From Halopseudomonas salegens (GTDB lineage: Bacteria; Pseudomonadota; Gammaproteobacteria; Pseudomonadales; Pseudomonadaceae): 64,000 nucleotides of DNA. The notes under the pieces were generated by a model. It was not told the DNA's origin. It was given only the letters and a program-made list of their open reading frames with translations, and ran no database searches. Each line of letters starts with the position of its first letter. Position 1 is the stretch's first letter. The stretch is taken from contig NZ_LT629787.1 of assembly GCF_900105655.1 (NCBI RefSeq), forward strand, positions 1,798,001 through 1,862,000, written 5' to 3'. Both the position numbers and the translations under genes were made by a program. Positions 62,151 to 64,000 of this stretch are shown here, in pieces.

Positions 62151-63317
62151 ATGAAAGTTGCTGTAGTGGGAACAGGTTACGTCGGTTTGTCAGTTGCGGT
62201 ATTGCTGTCCCAGCGTCACCAGGTTGTCGCGCTGGATATTGATCAGGAAAAAATCGAGCTGATCAGACAGCAGGTCAGCCCGATTGTCGATACCGATATC
62301 CAGCATTATCTGCAGAACGTCCCGCTCGACCTCACGGCCACCTGTGACCCGGTCCTGGCCTATCAGGATGCTGATATTGTGGTGATCGCCACCCCGACCG
62401 ATTACGACCCCCAGACCAATTACTTCGATACCAGCAGCGTTGAGACAGTTGCCCGCGCCGCCCTGGCCTGCAACCCGACGGCCTGCCTGATTATCAAGTC
62501 CACCATCCCACAGGGTTTTACACGCCAGCTAAGAGCAACACTGAATCATGAGCGCATTATTTTCGCGCCAGAGTTTTTGCGTGAGGGCAAAGCCCTGCAT
62601 GACAACCTCTACCCATCACGCCTGGTGCTGGGAGCGCGCAATCAGTGCGCGGAGCTGTTTGCCGAACTGATGCTGGAAGCTGTGCTCGGGCCAGCGCCTG
62701 AGGTGTTGTTTACCGATGCCGACGAGGCCGAAGCGATCAAGCTGTTCGCCAACACCTATCTGGCCATGCGGATTGCCTACTTCAATGAACTGGACAGCTT
62801 TGCCGAGTCTCACAACCTGGATAGCCGACAAATCATTGCCGGCGTCGGGCTGGACCCGCGCATCGGACAACACTACAACAACCCTTCGTTCGGTTACGGT
62901 GGCTACTGCCTGCCAAAAGATACCCGCCAGCTACTGGCCAACTATGCCAATGTGCCCAGCACGCTGATAAAAGCCATTGTGGCTGCCAACACGACGCGCA
63001 AGGACTTTATTGCCGATGCCATTCTGAGCCGCAAACCAGCCCGGGTCGGCATTTACCGTCTGGTAATGAAAAGCGCTTCCGACAATATCCGCTCATCTGC
63101 CGTTCAGGGCATCATGAAACGAATCAAGGCCAAAGGTGTACCGGTCCAGGTGTATGAACCGGTACTCGAGGACAGCAGCTTCTTCAATTCACCCGTGGTG
63201 ACCGATCTTGCCGCGTTCAAACAGGATTGCGACCTGATTATCGCCAACCGCATGACCGATGAGCTGAATGACGTCAGGCACAAGGTGTATACCCGGGACC
63301 TGTTTGGCCGTGATTGA
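62151..63317 (+). CDS. ugd: UDP-glucose 6-dehydrogenase (copy 2)
   Basis: 388 residues, aligning end to end with copy 1 at 18953: [60 protein letters not shown], active-site [20 protein letters not shown], and the shared end [11 protein letters not shown]. It is GC-rich like the host genome, so it is probably the resident copy, while copy 1 came with the O-antigen cluster. Supplies UDP-glucuronate. Confidence 0.93.
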   Translation: MKVAVVGTGYVGLSVAVLLSQRHQVVALDIDQEKIELIRQQVSPIVDTDIQHYLQNVPLDLTATCDPVLAYQDADIVVIATPTDYDPQTNYFDTSSVETVARAALACNPTACLIIKSTIPQGFTRQLRATLNHERIIFAPEFLREGKALHDNLYPSRLVLGARNQCAELFAELMLEAVLGPAPEVLFTDADEAEAIKLFANTYLAMRIAYFNELDSFAESHNLDSRQIIAGVGLDPRIGQHYNNPSFGYGGYCLPKDTRQLLANYANVPSTLIKAIVAANTTRKDFIADAILSRKPARVGIYRLVMKSASDNIRSSAVQGIMKRIKAKGVPVQVYEPVLEDSSFFNSPVVTDLAAFKQDCDLIIANRMTDELNDVRHKVYTRDLFGRD

Positions 63318-63335
63318 ACAGCCATTGATCCCGGC

Positions 63336-64000
63336 CTAGTCGTTTATCAAGGCGCGATAGCGCTCACTCAAGGTGTCGATGTCATAAGCCCTTTCAGGCG
63401 CAATGCGCTCAAGCTGCAGTTCGGGCCCTTCATCAGTCAGATAATCGTAACCAGCCTGCTGCAAGCGATTTGCCGGATCGAGCCGCTGATAGAAGTCTCT
63501 GCGCTCTAGCCGACTGGCTTTATCAACCATTTTCAAATGGTACAAATGGAACCGGGCACGATGAATTTTTCCGCCTTCATGCAGCACATCAGTGAACCAG
63601 TCACCATGAAAGGCCTTGGTACCAGGCAAATGTATCGATCCCTTTGGCACACTGAAAAAACAACCGGTTTGCTTGCTACCCCATAATCCATCGACCCGGT
63701 ATTGCAGGGGGTCATCCCACAGTTCACGCATGGACAGTGACAGAACGGCTTGTTTTCCTGGTTCAAAGCAACCCGCCAGCTCATGTATTTGCTCTAGAAA
63801 GAGACGTTCAAAGCGTTGATCGGCATCACAGGTCAGCACCCAGTCGTATCCCAGGTCTTGCGCTTTCTGCAGCAAGCGTCGGCGGTTTTCCGGTTCATTC
63901 CACTCGCGCGTGCTGCTCGCCGGATTGTGCAGACACTCAACGACGGCCGGATGAGCAGCCAGTATTGCGGCGGTGGCATCGGTAGAGCCATCATCCAGCG
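63336..64000 (-). CDS. Family 2-type glycosyltransferase (N-terminus beyond window)
   Basis: About 221 residues visible. The first readable residues are LDDGSTDATAAILAAHPAVV, the GT2 motif, then WVLTCDADQRFERLFLEQIH (DXD-like) and a C-terminal part with KAFHGDWFTDVLHEGGKIHR. The ORF continues past base 64000, so the true start is not in the window. It converges on ugd copy 2 with an 18-bp gap. Substrate unknown. Confidence 0.85.
   Translation of the reverse strand, partial: LDDGSTDATAAILAAHPAVVECLHNPASSTREWNEPENRRRLLQKAQDLGYDWVLTCDADQRFERLFLEQIHELAGCFEPGKQAVLSLSMRELWDDPLQYRVDGLWGSKQTGCFFSVPKGSIHLPGTKAFHGDWFTDVLHEGGKIHRARFHLYHLKMVDKASRLERRDFYQRLDPANRLQQAGYDYLTDEGPELQLERIAPERAYDIDTLSERYRALIND

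Overview
The window is a GC-rich chromosomal segment of a gammaproteobacterium. It looks Pseudomonas-like: the Wbp-type trio wbpV/K-wbpL-wbpM, RfaH with ops sites, and REP palindromes with a RAYT all fit. A Halopseudomonas-type marine pseudomonad is my best guess, at low confidence. The theme is cell-surface polysaccharide and exported surface proteins, cut into modules by dense repeat arrays.

Region by region. 1-5943 (minus): a beta-CASP nuclease, a sugar-nucleotide epimerase, WbpL-like initiating transferase, WbpM-like dehydratase and the 5' part of rfaH. 6126-7858: a VanZ-like protein and an O-antigen ligase/polymerase-like protein, convergent. 8220-15632 (plus): an exopolysaccharide export operon (secreted small protein, outer-membrane barrel, Wza, Wzc, PHP phosphatase, VpsP-like protein, WcaJ-like transferase) headed by an ops/JUMPstart element. 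15646-17490: two palindrome arrays flanking a zeta-toxin-like pair. 17661-29075 (plus): an O-antigen/ECA-like cluster (wecB, a broken wecC, ugd, aminotransferase, acetyltransferase, WecF-like, methyltransferase, wzx, two glycosyltransferases, wzy, WecG-like) with its own perfect ops element; from about 20 kb the base composition becomes AT-rich, suggesting import. 29093-32504: an insertion-sequence graveyard with one intact IS256-type element nested in an IS3-type remnant, plus a methyltransferase. 32586-33464: rmlA.

33.5-49.9 kb is a patchwork: a frameshifted diguanylate cyclase, a truncated lipoprotein-like pseudogene, a PepSY/two-component operon, two large secreted proteins, an intact higBA pair with a visible operator and a decayed higBA-like relic, a CsgG/DUF4810/DUF799 lipoprotein operon, and a RAYT (REP-associated tyrosine transposase). 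Seven palindrome arrays (33.5-53.5 kb) separate these modules. 49958-53224 is a phosphonate/selenate-type ABC importer. 53526-64000 holds an epimerase, a DUF2235 hydrolase, a fatty-acid hydroxylase, a midcut-by-XrtH-like protein, three proteins with IPTL-CTERM-like tails, a collagen-like protein, a second ugd and a partial glycosyltransferase.

The most unusual feature is the repeat system: nine arrays with more than forty 17-bp palindromes (GCCGAGT-N3-ACTCGGC), organised into regular 123-bp or 190-238-bp composite units, with a RAYT embedded between two of them. The second theme is RfaH control in cis: rfaH and two ops elements sit in one 18-kb stretch. The third is a family of proteins with IPTL-CTERM/XrtH-type sorting signals; no exosortase gene is visible here.
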